64,000 nucleotides of DNA from Confluentibacter citreus. GTDB taxonomy: Bacteria > Bacteroidota > Bacteroidia > Flavobacteriales > Flavobacteriaceae. The DNA lies in the NCBI RefSeq assembly GCF_002807055.1, contig NZ_NIXN01000007.1, positions 62,001 through 126,000 on the forward strand. Reading direction: 5' to 3'. Positions 62,781-64,000 of the stretch are shown piece by piece; position 1 is the stretch's first letter; every line of letters begins with the position of its first letter. The position numbers and the translations under genes were made by a program. Under the pieces are notes generated by a model. The model saw only the letters and a program-made list of their open reading frames with translations. It was not told where the DNA came from and did not search any database.

Positions 62781-62951
62781 TTAATCTACAGCATCTTCAA
62801 TATCATCGGCTGCATCTTCAATGGCATCTCCAGTATCGTCTGCCGCACTTTCAACAGCGTCTTCAACTTTTTCTCCTGTTGTTTTTTCTCTACAGCTATT
62901 AAATGCTGTCATTGATAAAACGATTATAAATATATATGCTAATTTTTTCAT
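62781..62951 (-). CDS. Small acidic lipoprotein (56 aa)
   Basis: A 56-aa protein missed by longer-ORF scans. Signal peptide with lipobox-like ending (TAFNSCRE, Cys20), then a 36-residue mature part that is an Ala/Asp/Glu heptad-like helix (EDAVESAADDTGDAIEDAAD). Such short entericidin- or Lpp-like lipoproteins are common in Bacteroidota; the acidic, Ala-rich repeat suggests an amphipathic helix in the envelope. A 12-bp terminator lies 25 bp downstream. Co-transcription with the DUF1328 gene upstream (35-bp gap) is likely. Confidence 0.75.
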   Translation of the reverse strand: MKKLAYIFIIVLSMTAFNSCREKTTGEKVEDAVESAADDTGDAIEDAADDIEDAVD

Positions 62952-62986
62952 GTTGTTAATTTTTAAGGTTATTGATTTTTTTGTTC

Positions 62987-63148
62987 TTATCTTCTAAAAC
63001 CACCTCTTATAAGGGATAATATAAATAATACAATAAAAATGAAGAATAGTACTTTAGCTATCCCTGCTGAAGTTCCTGCAATACCACCGAATCCTAAGAC
63101 TCCGGCAATGATTGCTATGATTACAAATGTTATGGTCCATCTTAACAT
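62987..63148 (-). CDS. DUF1328 (YtjA-like) small membrane protein
   Basis: A 53-aa protein with two TM helices: [20 protein letters not shown], then a [14 protein letters not shown] turn and [15 protein letters not shown] with a basic RR end. This exactly follows the DUF1328/YtjA pattern (W near the start, GxxG motif, final SLxRG). Function is unknown; the family is often stress-linked. It is followed by the small acidic lipoprotein gene and preceded by a lipoprotein gene 77 bp upstream on the same strand. Confidence 0.85.
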   Translation of the reverse strand: MLRWTITFVIIAIIAGVLGFGGIAGTSAGIAKVLFFIFIVLFILSLIRGGFRR

Positions 63149-63225
63149 AATTTTAATTTTTAAGGTTAATTATTGTGTTTAAATTGTTTTGTTTTTACTG
63201 TATACTTGCTAAAATGAGACCTAGA

Positions 63226-63891
63226 TTATTCTTTTGCTTCAGCATTTTCTTCCGATTTTGCTCCCATTCTGTTAACCGTATACATAGGTGCAAACTTTAA
63301 CTTAAGTCCAGCAATTTTTCTGTTATCCGCACTAGTAAGACCTTCATTTTCAACAGTATTTTTTCTGGTATCTATAGCTTCGTATAATAGTTTAATTTCG
63401 TCCCAATCTTCTCTAGAATAAGAGTCTTTGTTCGTTTCTACGGTATTAACAAATGTTTCATAAACACTTAATATATTATCTTTATTGATCCATGTAAAAG
63501 ACATGTCACCACTATTATCATAATTTGATCCTAAAAGTGCCTTTCTAAAATTATCTTTGCTAATACGCATATCTTCTTTTTCTTTCTCGGCAATTAAGTT
63601 CGTTTTATAAGTCTCATATTTTAAAGTAGCATCATCAACATTATCTACTAAGACAGCTTTATCCTCGGTATCATTTATGTTCATACTTGCCATTGATTTA
63701 TGGTTGTTATATCCATTTTCAATGTTTTCCCAATTAGAATAGGCTTCTGCATATTCTAGACTGGCTACAGAATCCACATAACTTTTATATTCTTCTACGC
63801 TTTGTTTTGCTAAATCTGCTTTTTCATCTTTGCATGATGCAAATAATAAGGCTAATGAGCAGATTCCGATTGTTAATTTTATTGTTTTCAT
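63226..63891 (-). CDS. Lipoprotein of unknown function (helical)
   Basis: A 221-aa lipoprotein (ALLFASCKDE, Cys20). The mature part is almost entirely helical and strongly charged, with repeated Tyr/Glu/Asp and Asn positions (KSYVDSVASLEYAEAYSNWENIE). It contains a likely coiled-coil stretch (about 85-115) and ends in Glu-rich NAEAKE. No catalytic motif is visible. It leads a run of small envelope genes (DUF1328, acidic lipoprotein), suggesting a shared stress or envelope transcript. Homology is not known to me. Confidence 0.65.
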   Translation of the reverse strand: MKTIKLTIGICSLALLFASCKDEKADLAKQSVEEYKSYVDSVASLEYAEAYSNWENIENGYNNHKSMASMNINDTEDKAVLVDNVDDATLKYETYKTNLIAEKEKEDMRISKDNFRKALLGSNYDNSGDMSFTWINKDNILSVYETFVNTVETNKDSYSREDWDEIKLLYEAIDTRKNTVENEGLTSADNRKIAGLKLKFAPMYTVNRMGAKSEENAEAKE

Positions 63892-64000
63892 GATTTTAAT
63901 GTTTAGTGTTTAATTTTTTTTGAAATTATTTTTGTCGCTAGGTATTGTACACCATAACCAAATAAATTGGAGATTATGGAATGTGTTTTGCCTAACAATA

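Overview
The window is chromosomal DNA from a marine-type member of the Bacteroidota, most likely Flavobacteriaceae. The evidence is low GC, TAnnTTTG-type -7 promoter elements, a SusC/SusD pair driven by a hybrid two-component sensor, many lipoproteins with a Cys shortly after the signal peptide, a remnant of a type IX secretion sorting domain, and families found mainly in this phylum (DUF4293, DUF1599, BT_3928-type DoxX protein, DUF3667). I cannot name the species.

Layout. (1) 1-12.3 kb is core genome: DUF4293, a phosphoesterase, truA with an ABC exporter, the c-di-AMP synthase operon (cdaA-DUF3667), folP, DUF1599, the BT_3928-like DoxX protein, a DppB-like permease, a TlpA-like thioredoxin, tpiA, prmA and clpS. 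(2) 12.4-16.6 kb is a sulfur/persulfide module, all on the minus strand: MBL-fold/rhodanese protein, TauE/SafE and two YeeE/YedE proteins. It lies next to a Crp/Fnr regulator, and two TGTAA-N6-TyACR palindromes sit in front of its two transcription units. (3) 16.6-16.8 kb is a tRNA-Arg(ACG) with its own promoter and terminator. (4) 17.2-55.9 kb is a large polysaccharide utilisation locus (PUL). (5) 56.2-57.8 kb holds a tiny Lys-rich protein and a two-gene module of a GntA-like heme N-hydroxylase and a DUF1989 protein. (6) 57.9-63.9 kb holds envelope genes: an OmpA-type protein, an Ig/DUF3494 ice-binding-like lipoprotein, an AraC regulator and small membrane or lipoprotein genes.

The PUL is the most interesting part. 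A hybrid sensor/AraC regulator is followed by SusC/SusD and exported glycosidases: a GH2 with the NxK motif of beta-glucuronidases, three GH5, one GH3, and three mutually related (beta/alpha)8-type hydrolases of unresolved family. Mixed with these are families tied to 3-keto-glycoside chemistry: a tandem DUF1080 protein, a GMC oxidoreductase with a small partner subunit, two exported xylose-isomerase-like TIM barrels and two Gfo/Idh/MocA oxidoreductases. A third set handles hexuronate: an ExuT-like MFS transporter, a mannonate-oxidoreductase-type SDR and UxuA. My reading (inference) is that a beta-glucan-like backbone bearing glucuronic acid is cut by hydrolysis and, in parallel, by oxidation at C3 followed by DUF1080 cleavage, and that released glucuronate enters the 2-keto-3-deoxygluconate route. 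Uronate isomerase and KDG kinase/aldolase are not in the window.

Small-scale observations include a tRNA with an apparent compensatory A19:U56 tertiary pair, gene remnants between the aldo/keto reductase and GMC operons, coding-like sequence out of frame after one glycosidase, and an A10 tract at a GH5/phosphotriesterase junction.
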